Shown: positions 1 through 8,375, counted from the first letter of the stretch. The stretch is 64,000 bases of DNA from Coraliomargarita algicola (GCF_033878955.1 NZ_CP138858.1:3561001-3625000), one strand, 5' to 3'. Made by a program: numbers and translations. The notes: generated by a model not told the origin, from the letters alone.

Positions 1-162
1 ATTGCCAATTTCTCCGACGCCGCACAGACTGTTAATATGCGTCGCTTGCGCACTGAGGGGCTCGCTCATTTTTTTAAAGATAAACTAAGCCAGCGGACTC
101 TATCCACCCACGACATCCTAGAGCTCGAGCCCTATGAGCTATTATGGTTGGTTGAGGATTGA
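1..162 (+). CDS. C-terminal end of a probable GH13 sugar phosphorylase / alpha-amylase-family protein (partial)
   Basis: Frame 1 is open from the window edge to a TGA at 160-162, giving 53 residues. The tail ends ELEPYELLWLVED. This matches the closing beta-strand of GH13 enzymes such as sucrose phosphorylase and amylosucrase, where a line like 'L.PY.vlWL' ends the C-terminal beta-sandwich domain. The catalytic barrel lies outside the window, so the substrate cannot be named. The family call rests only on this short tail and could be wrong. Confidence 0.45.
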   Translation: MANFSDAAQTVNMRRLRTEGLAHFFKDKLSQRTLSTHDILELEPYELLWLVED

Positions 163-189
163 GTGATGCGATACCGCCCCGTTCATATT

Positions 190-345
190 TAACAGAGGTC
201 AGAAGCCAGAGGTCAGAAAACAGAAGGCAGTCACCGTGAATCCGTTCGTTATGAAAATCACGGCATGCGCCATTTGGGCGAGACAGGAAGGGGCATCACT
301 GATTGATGTTCATTTCTATCCTCTGACTTCTCTTTCTTAAAAAGG
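190..345. repeat. Dispersed repeat with near-identical AGAGGTCAGAA units and an inverted partner
   Basis: From 193 to 230 the sequence repeats variants of CAGAGGTCAGAA (cagaggtcagaag, ccagaggtcagaaa, acagaaggcag). About 90 bases later, near 317-338, the complement motif CCTCTGACTTCT appears, so the ends could pair. No open frame runs through. It fills the gap between the GH13-like gene and the tRNA. It looks like one of the short intergenic repeats common in this kind of genome; no function can be assigned. Confidence 0.5.
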
Positions 346-422
346 ATCAAGTTTAGAAAGCGTCACATGCTGGGATTAGTGCTTGAGCTATACTTACAAA
401 GTCGAAATATCGGCGTGCAACA

Positions 423-497
423 GTCCCTATAGTTCAATGGATAGAACAACTGTTTCCTAAATAGTCGATCTGGGTTCGAGTCCCAGTGGGGGCACCA
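423..497 (+). tRNA. tRNA-Arg (anticodon CCT), CCA encoded
   Basis: The sequence folds as a complete cloverleaf. The acceptor stem GTCCCTA pairs with TGGGGGC (with G-T pairs), followed by discriminator A and a genomic CCA at 495-497. The D stem is GTTC/GAAC, the anticodon stem ACTGT/ATAGT with loop TTCCTAA, and the T arm CTGGG-TTCGAGT-CCCAG. Anticodon CCT reads the AGG arginine codon. It stands alone between a repeat and the 3' end of the secretion operon. Confidence 0.93.
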
Positions 498-542
498 TGC
501 TTTGCTCAGTGAGCTAGAGCCATCTATCCTTTGCCCTTTGGA

Positions 543-1184
543 CTATTTTTTCGGTAAGATGACGCGGCGGCGGGGGATGACGCGGCGGCGGTTGTCGTCG
601 CTGCTGTTATTACTGCGATTACTTATGTTATTGGTGGTTGGTGGCAGTGTGGGGGGCGTTGCGTTTTTGTTGGGCTGAGTGGTGGAGGCGACTACGGGCA
701 GTGGAGCTTCGCTGACGCTCATGAGTGTCAGGCGCTCGGAGCGTCCGTTCATGTTGACCGTGAGTGTGCGGGAGTCGGCGTCGTAGCCACGTACGCTGAT
801 GCCGTCTTCGGCTTGGTTCTCTTGGATCCAATAGCCTTTTTGCTCGGTTTTGTTGAAGACGCTAAACTGATATTTGCCGTTGAATTTGACGACACCGCGA
901 AATTCGATTTCGCGGCTAATGGGGCCATTGGTTTGCACCACGGGCTTGGGCGGTTCTGGCTTTTTCTCACCGTAACCGGGGGGCAGGAAGGGGTTGCTGC
1001 TTTCGAGCGTTTCTGCGAACGCGCTTTGTGCGCAGGGAACCGTTAGAACGAGTGTGAGAGTGAGTGCTAGGGGCAGGGCCTTGATTGTAGTCGACTGCCT
1101 CGGGTGCAGTGCGTCGCTGCGCGTTGCATCTTTGAAGCCCGGTGTGAGGGCTTCTTTCATTCGTTGAGCTAAATCTGTTAACAT
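543..1184 (-). CDS. PilP/GspC-like inner-membrane partner of the secretin
   Basis: This 213-residue protein is the last gene of the type II secretion operon, 15 bases after the secretin stop codon. Residues about 33-57 form a hydrophobic export segment ending SAFA, after an unusually long polar N-terminus. A short beta-rich domain follows (about 84-160, starting after NPFLPPGYGE, with the core EFRGVVKFNGKY). This suits the HR domain of GspC or PilP, which contacts the secretin N0 domain. The tail is Asn-rich and ends in two arginine blocks (RRRVIPRRRV). No PDZ domain is seen. The role is inferred from gene position and the beta-domain pattern; sequence identity to characterised GspC is not obvious. 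Confidence 0.6.
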   Translation of the reverse strand: MLTDLAQRMKEALTPGFKDATRSDALHPRQSTTIKALPLALTLTLVLTVPCAQSAFAETLESSNPFLPPGYGEKKPEPPKPVVQTNGPISREIEFRGVVKFNGKYQFSVFNKTEQKGYWIQENQAEDGISVRGYDADSRTLTVNMNGRSERLTLMSVSEAPLPVVASTTQPNKNATPPTLPPTTNNISNRSNNSSDDNRRRVIPRRRVILPKK

Positions 1185-1199
1185 TTGCTGTATCGTTGA

Positions 1200-3320
1200 T
1201 TAGCGGCGGAGTGAACGGGGGGTGGATTTACCTGACTTCTCTTTTACAGGCTCTTCTTTTTCTTCAAATTTACTGCCTTTGAGGTAAATGTCTGATGTGG
1301 TGCTCGTCTCGATGTATTGTTTGATGACTTCGGTTTCAGCAGCTCCTTCGATATAATTTTTCGAGACTTTGTCTGCTTTGTCTGGATTCTCTAAAACGGT
1401 CGGACGGATGAAAATGATGATTTCAGTGCGATCGTAGTCATCGGAAGAATTGCCAAATATGCTTTTGAACACGGGCAGGCGACCTATTATTGGGTAGTAG
1501 CTGTTGCTGTTCGCCCCTTTGTTTTCTTGTAGGCCACCTAAGACGACGATTTGCCCGTCTTTGACGCTGATGGTAGAGGTGGCTTCGCGCACACCGATGA
1601 CGGGTTGGTCATTCCCATCGATTGTGACGGTGTCGACGACGTTTTCGACGGTTTGTTCGATGACCATTTGGACCGTGCCGTCGGCGCCGATGAGCGGGGT
1701 GACGGTGAGTTTTATGCCGATGTCGCGGTATTCGACCGTGCTGCTGGTGGAGGTGCTGTCGCTGTAATTTGTGCTACCAGTGATGATTGGTTGCGATTTA
1801 CTAACGTTGATGATGCCTTCCTCGTTGTGACTGACTACGATGCGTGGAGCAGAAAGCACACGTGTGTCACTGTCTCCATTGGTGGGGGCGATTGCAGTGG
1901 AGAGTGTGAAGTCTGAAGGATTATCGAGGCTGATCGCTCCACCGGAGAAGCTGAGTCCATCAGCCGTGCCCGCAACAATGGAACTGAATGTTTGAGTTGC
2001 ACCGTCGTAAGTGAAACCGAGGCTGCTCAAGCCACTGGATTGGTTTTCGCTCAGCGTGACTTGGGTAATCACTGCTTCGATCAGCACTTGTGGCAGTGGG
2101 ATATCGATTTTCTCGATCAGTTCGCGGAGAGTTTTGAGATCTTGTTGGGTGCCGTAGGCGACTATGGAGTTGGTGCGCTCGTCGGCGGAGAGGCCTACGA
2201 AGTTGGAAAATTGTAGTGAGCTGTTGGCTTCGCTGCTGTTACTGGTCACGCTGCTGGGAGTGGGCGCCTGTGGGGTGTTATTATCGTTATTATTGTTGTT
2301 ACCGTTATTGTTGCGACGGGCGTTGTTGCTTTCGTTTTCGCGGGCAACTTTAGCGTCCTCTTCACGGCCTTCTTCTTGCCCGGAAATGATGTCTTCGATG
2401 ATGGGGACGACTTCTTCGGCTTTGGCTTGGCGGAGTTGGAAGACTTCGCTGCCAGTTAGAGGCGCGGCATCGACGTCAACGCTCTCAATGACGTCCAAGA
2501 TGATTTCGAGGTTGCCGGGGTGGGTGATGAGGATCAGTTGGTTGGTGCGCTCGTCGGCGGTGACACTGGTATTGCCTTCGAGGTAGCTGTTGAGGGGGCC
2601 TTCGATTAGATTTTCCAATCGATCTTGCATCTCGGAGGCTTGCACATAGTCGAGCTTGATGAATTTGATTTGTTCGCGGACGATTTGCGGTTGGTCGGCT
2701 TCGTCGAGAATGTTTTCGATGCGCTGCAAGTTGATGAGAGCGTCGGTAATGAGCAGCGCGTTGGATTTGGGAAAGGGCAGGATGCTGGAGTTTTGTGAGA
2801 CCAGGTTTTGAACGAGGGGGGCGGCGGCCTCTGTGGCGTTGAGGTAGTCGAGCTTGAAGAGTTTGGCGTAAATTTGTTGACTTGGATCCAGTGCGAGGGT
2901 GCTGCCGGCCAGCATCTGTGGGACGTGGGTGTTTACGTTGGTGGCGGGCACGGCTTTCATAAAGCGGCCGCCCATGTCGGTGAGCATTATGCCGTTCAGA
3001 GTGAGCAAGCTTTCGATGGCGAGCACAGCTTCCCGTTTAGTCAGTGCGCCGCGGGAGTTGAAGGTGAATTTAGAAACCGGCAGATCCTGACGACGAAGGA
3101 TGATCTTATCTGTCATCTGCTCCAGTAGGGTGAGCACTTGGTCGGCGGTGTCTTCGACTAGTATGAGCTCTCCGATCATGGCGTCGGGCTCTTTGAGTTC
3201 GGGCTCGGCTGGAGTGATTTCGCCAGTAAGCTGGGGCGCTGGGGCGATTCTCTCTTGCGCGAAGGTAAGAGTGGTGAGCGCAATGAGGGCGCTGAGGCTG
3301 AGAATGGAAAGACGGATCAT
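1200..3320 (-). CDS. gspD: Type II secretion system secretin GspD
   Basis: This 706-residue secretin forms the outer-membrane channel of the type II secretion system. A signal peptide (about 1-21, ending TFA) is followed by an N0 domain (about 45-120) and three N1-N3 repeats (for example KLFKLDYLNATEAAAPLV and KFIKLDYVQASEMQDRL). A low-complexity Asn-rich insert lies near residue 340 inside the last N domain. The secretin core is in the C-terminal half, with VVLGGLQENKG and the signature YYPIIGRLPVFKSIFG. The charged tail could bind a pilotin, though none is seen nearby. The start overlaps the stop of the gspM-like gene by one base, so translation is coupled. Confidence 0.93.
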   Translation of the reverse strand: MIRLSILSLSALIALTTLTFAQERIAPAPQLTGEITPAEPELKEPDAMIGELILVEDTADQVLTLLEQMTDKIILRRQDLPVSKFTFNSRGALTKREAVLAIESLLTLNGIMLTDMGGRFMKAVPATNVNTHVPQMLAGSTLALDPSQQIYAKLFKLDYLNATEAAAPLVQNLVSQNSSILPFPKSNALLITDALINLQRIENILDEADQPQIVREQIKFIKLDYVQASEMQDRLENLIEGPLNSYLEGNTSVTADERTNQLILITHPGNLEIILDVIESVDVDAAPLTGSEVFQLRQAKAEEVVPIIEDIISGQEEGREEDAKVARENESNNARRNNNGNNNNNDNNTPQAPTPSSVTSNSSEANSSLQFSNFVGLSADERTNSIVAYGTQQDLKTLRELIEKIDIPLPQVLIEAVITQVTLSENQSSGLSSLGFTYDGATQTFSSIVAGTADGLSFSGGAISLDNPSDFTLSTAIAPTNGDSDTRVLSAPRIVVSHNEEGIINVSKSQPIITGSTNYSDSTSTSSTVEYRDIGIKLTVTPLIGADGTVQMVIEQTVENVVDTVTIDGNDQPVIGVREATSTISVKDGQIVVLGGLQENKGANSNSYYPIIGRLPVFKSIFGNSSDDYDRTEIIIFIRPTVLENPDKADKVSKNYIEGAAETEVIKQYIETSTTSDIYLKGSKFEEKEEPVKEKSGKSTPRSLRR

Positions 3321-3877
3321 TACAGGTTAGGGTCTTTTAAATCGAAAGAGTTGATTTCGTAGCGCACATCGAGTTGTTCGGGATTGCGCTGGTTTTTTTG
3401 AATGCGGACGTTCTGTATATTGATGTAGGGGGTCTCTTGCTGGAGCAGTTTGTTGAGCTGGATCAGCTGGGTAATGGAAATATTTTTGAGACGTACGCGG
3501 AGGTTGTGGTCGTTAAAAATTTCACCTTCACGGGTGCGGACGGAGTCGATATCGGCCTGTCCGGAGAGTCCGATTTGGCGTGTTAGGCTATCGACTCGGC
3601 CGGAGAGCTGGGCTGCTGCGTAGGTTTTTGAGGGGTCGACGCGTTCCAGTGCGGTGGCGAGGCCTTGGGCAAAGAAATCGCTGCGGTCGATCCACTCTTG
3701 CTGGGTGGTGAGCTCGATGGTGGAGAGTTTGCGTTGTGCATTCCACTCGGACATGCGCCCGAGCCAATTGTTGCTCCAGATGAAGAGGATGACTAGAATG
3801 AAGCTGAGCGAGAGAACTTTCTCACGCAGGCTCATTCGCTTATAGAAGCGTCGGGTGGTGCTTTTGAGTGTGCTCAT
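3320..3877 (-). CDS. GspM/PilO-like assembly-platform protein
   Basis: This 185-residue bitopic membrane protein has a short basic cytoplasmic N-terminus, one transmembrane segment (about 23-37, LSLSFILVILFIW), a coiled region and a C-terminal ferredoxin-like half (about 110-185). This is the plan of GspM and PilO, which dimerise with GspL/PilN in the inner-membrane platform. The ATG overlaps the gspL-like stop codon (ATGA), as usual for gspL-gspM pairs. Similarity to characterised GspM is at fold level, so the name rests on topology and position. Confidence 0.75.
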   Translation of the reverse strand: MSTLKSTTRRFYKRMSLREKVLSLSFILVILFIWSNNWLGRMSEWNAQRKLSTIELTTQQEWIDRSDFFAQGLATALERVDPSKTYAAAQLSGRVDSLTRQIGLSGQADIDSVRTREGEIFNDHNLRVRLKNISITQLIQLNKLLQQETPYINIQNVRIQKNQRNPEQLDVRYEINSFDLKDPNL

Positions 3878-5121
3878 TCCTCGTCCTCGCTTTCTACTTC
3901 TGCTACCGAGGTGTCGGCGCTCACGGCGGCAGGGAGGGGGGCGTGCGGTGGGGGCATGGTGGCCGCCGCAGTCTCCACCTTGGTGGGGGGCGGTTCGCTG
4001 TGGGTGTAGTCGAGTGTGACGGTGAAGGTGACTTTAGTCTGCCCTGCGCGCTTGAGTGATTTGGGTGGGGCGACTAGCTCGAAGGTGCCGGACTTGCCTA
4101 GGGCTGCGGTGTAGGCGTTGAGTTCGTTGATGGTATTGGCTTTGCCTTCGATGGTGATGCGATTGTTGCCTTCGATGATGGTTTCGTCGTATTCGATGCC
4201 CGTATTACCGAGGGCGGCACGAATATTATTGGCGGCTCTCAGGATGGCGATGGGGCGAAGCTCGTTTTGGGCGACTTGTTCCAGCTTATTCATTAGGCTT
4301 TGAGTGTCCTCAATGCGGCGCACATTCGTGGCTTGGGCATCGATTTTTGCTTCGCGTGTGCCGAGCCAGAGTTGGCCCATGAAGAGCAGAGCTTCCAGTG
4401 AAATGAGAAAGATGGCAAACCAGGCGGCGTAGCCTAAGGTGCGGGTGACCCAGGCCGTGGTGCGGCGGGCATTGCGCTCTACAGTTTTATAAGCCGCGGG
4501 ACGGATGTCAGCTTGCCAGAGGGTGGTTTCGTCGGGCGTGAGTGGGGACCAGTGGCCGTTGATGGGGCTGTCGCCGACGGTTTCGAATTGAAAGGTGGGG
4601 GTGCCGTCATCGGAGAGTTCGACCGGGAGGGGGCGAAGTCGAAGGGATGGATCTGCGGAGCCGGGAGACGTGACTGGCGTCGCGTCGCTACGGTGGCTGC
4701 GGATTTGCTGGGGAATGGATTCGCCGCTGGGGAGTTTTAGTGTGGTGTCGTATGCATCGCCCAGCAGTACGATTTCGGTATCGCTGTTCACGCGAGCACC
4801 GTAGAGGGTGGCAAAGTCGGGGAGCACCCAAGTGTAGTTTTCCAGTTCGGTGTAGCCTGCGCGTTTGAGGCGGTCGTTGAGCGCGGCGTAGACTAGCAGG
4901 CTTTGACCGTCGGGGGCGGTTAAAAAGCCCCAGCGCAGTTGTTCCAGTGGAAAGGGCGCGATGGACTCCATGCTGAGCTCGGCAAAGTCGGCCAGTTCAT
5001 TGGGGGCGAGTGCGGGAGGCACCTCGACCGACTCGACGAAGAAATACTCCGCAGGCAGCAAGAGCACGTCTGCTTGGGGAGGACTCTCGTTTTCGGGGGC
5101 TATGTTGGTCGGATTGCTCAC
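3874..5121 (-). CDS. GspL-like (PilM/PilN-type) assembly-platform protein
   Basis: This 415-residue protein probably links the cytoplasmic ATPase GspE to the periplasmic platform. The first ~220 residues are a cytoplasmic domain resembling the reduced actin-like domain of GspL (VPPALAPNELADFAELSMES near the start). A single transmembrane segment follows at about 240-256 (AAWFAIFLISLEALLFMG), then a coiled stretch and a periplasmic ferredoxin-like domain (about 310-385). The Pro/Ala-rich tail is acidic. The start is GTG (5121), 17 bases after the gspK stop. The plan corresponds to a PilM-PilN fusion. Confidence 0.72.
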   Translation of the reverse strand: MSNPTNIAPENESPPQADVLLLPAEYFFVESVEVPPALAPNELADFAELSMESIAPFPLEQLRWGFLTAPDGQSLLVYAALNDRLKRAGYTELENYTWVLPDFATLYGARVNSDTEIVLLGDAYDTTLKLPSGESIPQQIRSHRSDATPVTSPGSADPSLRLRPLPVELSDDGTPTFQFETVGDSPINGHWSPLTPDETTLWQADIRPAAYKTVERNARRTTAWVTRTLGYAAWFAIFLISLEALLFMGQLWLGTREAKIDAQATNVRRIEDTQSLMNKLEQVAQNELRPIAILRAANNIRAALGNTGIEYDETIIEGNNRITIEGKANTINELNAYTAALGKSGTFELVAPPKSLKRAGQTKVTFTVTLDYTHSEPPPTKVETAAATMPPPHAPLPAAVSADTSVAEVESEDEE

Positions 5122-5138
5122 GGCTGGTCTATTCGGGC

Positions 5139-6383
5139 TCAGAATGAATCGCTTTCTTCACCGATGTCTAGTGCCGAATAGCGCGCTGGCGGACTACTTG
5201 GGCGACCTTGGGTGTATTCGGAAACTTGTAGGATGGTAAAAGGATAAGCGATGGCGTCTTGTTCGCTGGTGGCTCCGGTTTTGGGGGCGTCTGAGGAGTC
5301 GTCGCCGGGGGCGCTGCCACTGGCTTCAGTTTCAGTGCTGAAATTGGGCTCGACGAGCGCGCTTACGGTAAAGGGGACCTGCCCTCGCCAGAGATTGACA
5401 GTGATCCGGAGTAGGCTGACTTCGACGCCGCTGTTTTCGCTGTTGGCGGAGCCGGGTGTTTGTTGCAGGTAGGGCAAGTCGTCCAGCCCGTCGAAGAGGT
5501 GGTCTTCATCGTAGCCATCTTGCTGTGCGAGTAGTTCGAGCACGGATTGCGGGCTGCTGTTGAGGTTGGCGGCGCCCGTGTGGAGCACTGAGACCATGCT
5601 GTCGAGCTGGGCAAAGAGTTCGTTGGGTTGGCCGTCTTCGTCGAAAAATTCGTCTTCCCAGATCTCTATTAAGCGTAATTCTTCGAGACTTTGTAGCGGC
5701 GCGTTGGCTGCTCTGTAGGGAGGATCGCGTCGCAGGTAGTCGTCCGATTCTGCGCCATTCAGTCGGCGACTGTCGTTTTCGTCGATCCAGTCGAGCAGCA
5801 TACTGCTGAGTTCGCGAGCGGTGCCAAAGTCGAAATCGAAGCTTTCTTCCAGCATGTTGTTGAGCATGTCTTCGCTCATGGTATTGATGGGGAGCTTACC
5901 ACTTTCGTCTTGAATCTGAATATCGACGCTCCAGCCGTTGGGCACGGTGATGCCGGCATAGTGGATCGGATCGGCCCAACCTTGTTCGGGGGCAAAGAGT
6001 TTACCCTCGTCGATCAGGCCCACTTCGTAGACCGTGGCGAGGGCGACCTCCAGCATGCTGTAGGTGAAGGAACGAACATCGGATGGCTCGTTAAAAATGG
6101 CGCGGTATTCCAGGTCGTCGATGGCTTCATCGATGAAGCGACTGATGATGAATGAGAGTAGCAGTGTGATCGCTAGTACGGCGATGAGCACGCTTCCTTG
6201 CTGGCGCTGGGAGGCGAGGACTCGGCTGCGTCGAGAGTGGGGAGTGGGAAGTGGGGAGTGGGGAGTGGGGTGCTGGCTTGCGAGCGCTGGTGTCGGGATT
6301 TGTCGCGCACTTGGGCGCTGGACTGGTGCGAGCGCGCTTGCACGCCACGTTTTTCCCTGCCTCTGCTTGCTGTTTACATTCAT
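5139..6383 (-). CDS. gspK: GspK-like minor pseudopilin with a repeat-derived leader
   Basis: GspK (414 residues here) is the large pseudopilin that caps the pseudopilus tip with GspI and GspJ. The prepilin helix starts at about residue 62 (QQGSVLIAVLAITLLLSF). Typical GspK features follow: the DESGKLPINTMSED segment, LLDWIDEND, and a helical insertion domain with repeated acidic turns. The ~60-residue leader before the helix is far longer than the usual 6-20. It contains PTPHSPLPTPHS, encoded by five tandem AGTGGGG heptamers (6236-6270, other strand). No ATG, GTG or TTG was found in frame between 6383 and the helix, so the long leader seems real. The start lies two bases after the gspJ stop. 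Confidence 0.85.
   Translation of the reverse strand: MNVNSKQRQGKTWRASALAPVQRPSARQIPTPALASQHPTPHSPLPTPHSRRSRVLASQRQQGSVLIAVLAITLLLSFIISRFIDEAIDDLEYRAIFNEPSDVRSFTYSMLEVALATVYEVGLIDEGKLFAPEQGWADPIHYAGITVPNGWSVDIQIQDESGKLPINTMSEDMLNNMLEESFDFDFGTARELSSMLLDWIDENDSRRLNGAESDDYLRRDPPYRAANAPLQSLEELRLIEIWEDEFFDEDGQPNELFAQLDSMVSVLHTGAANLNSSPQSVLELLAQQDGYDEDHLFDGLDDLPYLQQTPGSANSENSGVEVSLLRITVNLWRGQVPFTVSALVEPNFSTETEASGSAPGDDSSDAPKTGATSEQDAIAYPFTILQVSEYTQGRPSSPPARYSALDIGEESDSF
6236..6270. repeat. Five tandem AGTGGGG heptamers inside gspK
   Basis: Five 7-base units run from 6236 to 6270: AGTGGGG, AGTGGGA, then AGTGGGG three times. On the coding strand this is CCCCACT. Similar heptamer arrays (STRR) are known as dispersed repeats in cyanobacteria. 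Here the array sits in the pre-helix leader of gspK and encodes the Pro/His/Ser-rich stretch. Gain or loss of single units would shift the frame, three units would not. Confidence 0.8.
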
Positions 6384-6385
6384 CT

Positions 6386-7231
6386 TTAAAAAAGAAATAC
6401 ACTCCTGGAAGGGACGGGTATCGTGAGTGTGCGCACTTTTGTTTCACCCTCATATTCGAAAGTGAGTTTTATAAAGCGGGGGAGGGTGAATTCTTCGCCG
6501 TCTTCGCCTTCTTGGGGCTCGGTTTCGGTTTCCCATTTCTCAAAGCTTTCGTCCCAATAGACGTATTCGAGCTTTGTGATGAGATCGCTGAGGGCGGTGC
6601 GGCGTAAGTCGTTGAGGTCTTCGGATTCTTCTTGCAGGGGGCTATACCAAAGTAGGCTGAGGCCTTCGTCTTGTTTGAAATGGAGGTAGGCTTCGATACC
6701 TACGATGGGTGCGTTATCGGTTTGGATGAGTAGTGGCGGAGTATCTTTGAGATAAAAGTGGAGGAGTGGGTCTTGGTAATCGGCAAAACCCGGTGGTTGG
6801 GCCCAGTCGATGGGGTCTTCGGCGACGTTAAGGAGCCCGCCCCCGCTGTTTTCTTCGGATTCGGTGTCTGTTTCGGTGTCAGAGGGATTCGTCGGGGTGC
6901 TGGGATCGTTGGGGGCGTCCGAATCGTCGGAATTGTTGGGGGTGTCGGAATCGTTGGAATTGTTGGGGGCGTCGGCATCGTCGGATTCGCTGCTGAGTGT
7001 GATTTCCGCGCCTGCTGCGGTGAGGGTGGCTTGCAAGAATTCGGCGACGCCATCGACGTGGTCTTCAAAAAAGTGCCGGTCTTGTCGCTCCATCCAGACG
7101 TCGGTCACGGAGACTAGCAAAGTGGCGGCTGCGGCCAGCAATGCGCCTGCAATGGTCACGGCAAGGATGACTTCAAGCAGGGTGAATGCGGAGGTGGCAT
7201 TTTCACTGGATGTTGGGCTGTGCGTCTTCAT
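6386..7231 (-). CDS. gspJ: GspJ-like minor pseudopilin
   Basis: With the ATG at 7231 this is a 281-residue pseudopilin. The 15-residue leader ends at a prepilin site (ATSA then FTLLEVILAV), with Ala rather than Gly before the cut and the conserved Glu at +5. GspJ forms the pseudopilus tip complex with GspI and GspK. After a helical N-terminal third comes a repetitive acidic stretch (about 80-125) of near-repeated DDSDAPNNS/DTPNNS units, then a beta-rich domain with lines such as LLHFYLKDTPPLL. The open frame runs upstream to 7447 through gspI, but the ATG at 7231, nine bases after the gspI stop, gives a normal leader. The Asp/Asn/Pro repeat is unusual for GspJ. Confidence 0.82.
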   Translation of the reverse strand: MKTHSPTSSENATSAFTLLEVILAVTIAGALLAAAATLLVSVTDVWMERQDRHFFEDHVDGVAEFLQATLTAAGAEITLSSESDDADAPNNSNDSDTPNNSDDSDAPNDPSTPTNPSDTETDTESEENSGGGLLNVAEDPIDWAQPPGFADYQDPLLHFYLKDTPPLLIQTDNAPIVGIEAYLHFKQDEGLSLLWYSPLQEESEDLNDLRRTALSDLITKLEYVYWDESFEKWETETEPQEGEDGEEFTLPRFIKLTFEYEGETKVRTLTIPVPSRSVFLF

Positions 7232-7239
7232 CCTGAAAA

Positions 7240-7863
7240 TTAAAAGCCTCCCCGACTGTCTTGGAGTGCTTCGCGTTTGTCCTGCAGTAATTCGGAGCGT
7301 TCGTCGCTTTCCGACCAGGTCGGCCGTAGCAGGTAGAGCATTTCGCTGTAGTCGGCAGGCAAACCTTCGGGGGGCTGGCTGAAGCGAATATTGAACTGCA
7401 CTTGAAAGAGATCGACTACATTTGTGGGAGTGATTTGTGCCTGCCATGAGGCCTCGCCGCAGTTGAGGGTTTCGTATTCGTCGCCGTCTTCGGCATCTTC
7501 GAGGTTGGGCTCGAGGAGTAACTGCATGCGCACTGCGCGTATGTCGGCATTGAGCAGATCGTAATTGGCGGCACTTTCGCGGGCGAGTAAAGCGTTGACG
7601 AAGGCTGACATGAGCACGGAGCTGGTCATGGCAAAAATCGCAACAGCGATCAGCACTTCGACTAGTGTGAAGGCGGCGCGCCGTTGGTGCGAGTGGTCTC
7701 GGCTACCACGAGACCAAGTGGAGCGTGGGCAGTGAGTTGGGCGATTCTCTGGAGCTGGAGTTCCGCCTTTTGGCGGTCGCGCCTCTATGGCGACTCCTGT
7801 GCAGCCGCCTAAAGGTGGGACCTCAACTTTTTGGAGGCTTCGTTTTGCGCTCATGGCTTTCAC
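7240..7863 (-). CDS. gspI: GspI-like minor pseudopilin with a REP-encoded leader
   Basis: This 207-residue pseudopilin has its prepilin helix at about residue 64 (AAFTLVEVLIAVAIFAM), preceded by a leader of about 63 residues where 6-10 is usual. The leader is encoded by two inverted-repeat elements (7694-7716 and 7757-7824). I find no ATG, GTG or TTG between residue 4 and the helix, so initiation must lie upstream. I chose GTG at 7863: it overlaps the gspH stop and has AGGAG six bases upstream (7870-7874). The ATG at 7854 is the alternative. The domain after the helix is short and beta-rich, as in GspI. Confidence 0.82.
   Translation of the reverse strand: MKAMSAKRSLQKVEVPPLGGCTGVAIEARPPKGGTPAPENRPTHCPRSTWSRGSRDHSHQRRAAFTLVEVLIAVAIFAMTSSVLMSAFVNALLARESAANYDLLNADIRAVRMQLLLEPNLEDAEDGDEYETLNCGEASWQAQITPTNVVDLFQVQFNIRFSQPPEGLPADYSEMLYLLRPTWSESDERSELLQDKREALQDSRGGF
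7694..7716. repeat. Perfect inverted repeat TGGTCTCG-N7-CGAGACCA within gspI leader
   Basis: TGGTCTCG (7694-7701) and CGAGACCA (7709-7716) are exact reverse complements separated by GCTACCA. The element lies in the pre-helix leader of gspI and encodes STWSRGSRD. It looks like half of a dispersed palindromic element. Confidence 0.7.
7757..7824. repeat. REP-like palindromic element inside gspI leader
   Basis: The left arm GGAGTTCCGCCTTTTGGCGG (7757-7776) and right arm CCGCCTAAAGGTGGGACCTC (7805-7824) pair at 15 of 20 positions, around an inner GTCGC/GCGAC stem. This nested hairpin is the layout of REP/BIME elements mobilised by RAYT transposases. The element is read in frame on the minus strand as a Pro/Gly-rich leader peptide. 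No RAYT gene is in the window. Confidence 0.72.
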
Positions 7864-8375
7864 TTCGGGCTCCTCACTAAGCTGGAAAATGGGTCGAAAA
7901 TGATGCGCTTAGGACTGCCGAAGCCGCTGTCGATTTCAGCGACAAAGGGGCTGGAGCTGCGATCGGGGGCGAAGCGTACTTCTTTGGTTTCCAGCTGGCT
8001 GCGCTCGGCTGCGGGGAAATCGGCCATGCCGCGTGCGGGGGGCACTAAATAAAAGCGTATTTCGGCGCTGCCGTCTTTGAAGGGTGCAGCGAGTGGAAAA
8101 CTCTCTCCCTGGCTCACGATCAAGGCGCCTGTTTCCTTGTCAAAGCTCAGGCTGGCGACTGTGCGTTCGCTCGCTGCCTGAAAGCGGGCTGAGCGGATGG
8201 CGGCGCGCAGTGTGTCTTCAGGATTGTTTTGATCGTCGAAGCTCAGGAAAGTCGTGAAATTCGCAATGATCACGCTTGAGGCAAGCGCAATTAAGGCAAA
8301 GACCAGAATGATCTCGAGTAAGCTGAAGCCCGCTCGTGAGCGGTGGCTACTGGCTGCTCCAGTTTCCAATGTCAT
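7860..8375 (-). CDS. gspH: GspH-like minor pseudopilin
   Basis: This 171-residue protein has a 16-residue basic leader ending in Gly, then FSLLEIILVFALIAL, a textbook prepilin peptidase site with Glu at +5. A C-terminal beta domain follows, with an arginine-rich helix (LRAAIRSARFQAASERTVAS) typical of GspH/FimT, where the region aligns as 'R..A...R..'. It follows gspG in the operon and its start lies 29 bases inside gspG, so translation is coupled. GspH joins the major pseudopilin to the tip complex. Confidence 0.85.
   Translation of the reverse strand: MTLETGAASSHRSRAGFSLLEIILVFALIALASSVIIANFTTFLSFDDQNNPEDTLRAAIRSARFQAASERTVASLSFDKETGALIVSQGESFPLAAPFKDGSAEIRFYLVPPARGMADFPAAERSQLETKEVRFAPDRSSSPFVAEIDSGFGSPKRIIFDPFSSLVRSPK

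Noticed and set aside
423..497. tRNA-Arg as integration site of an island
   Set aside because: No integrase, no duplicated tRNA end and no mobile gene were seen on either side.
6700..7382. Several 100-190 residue frames over gspJ
   Set aside because: They arise from the Asp/Asn/Pro repeat read in other frames or on the other strand; the prepilin frame is the real one.
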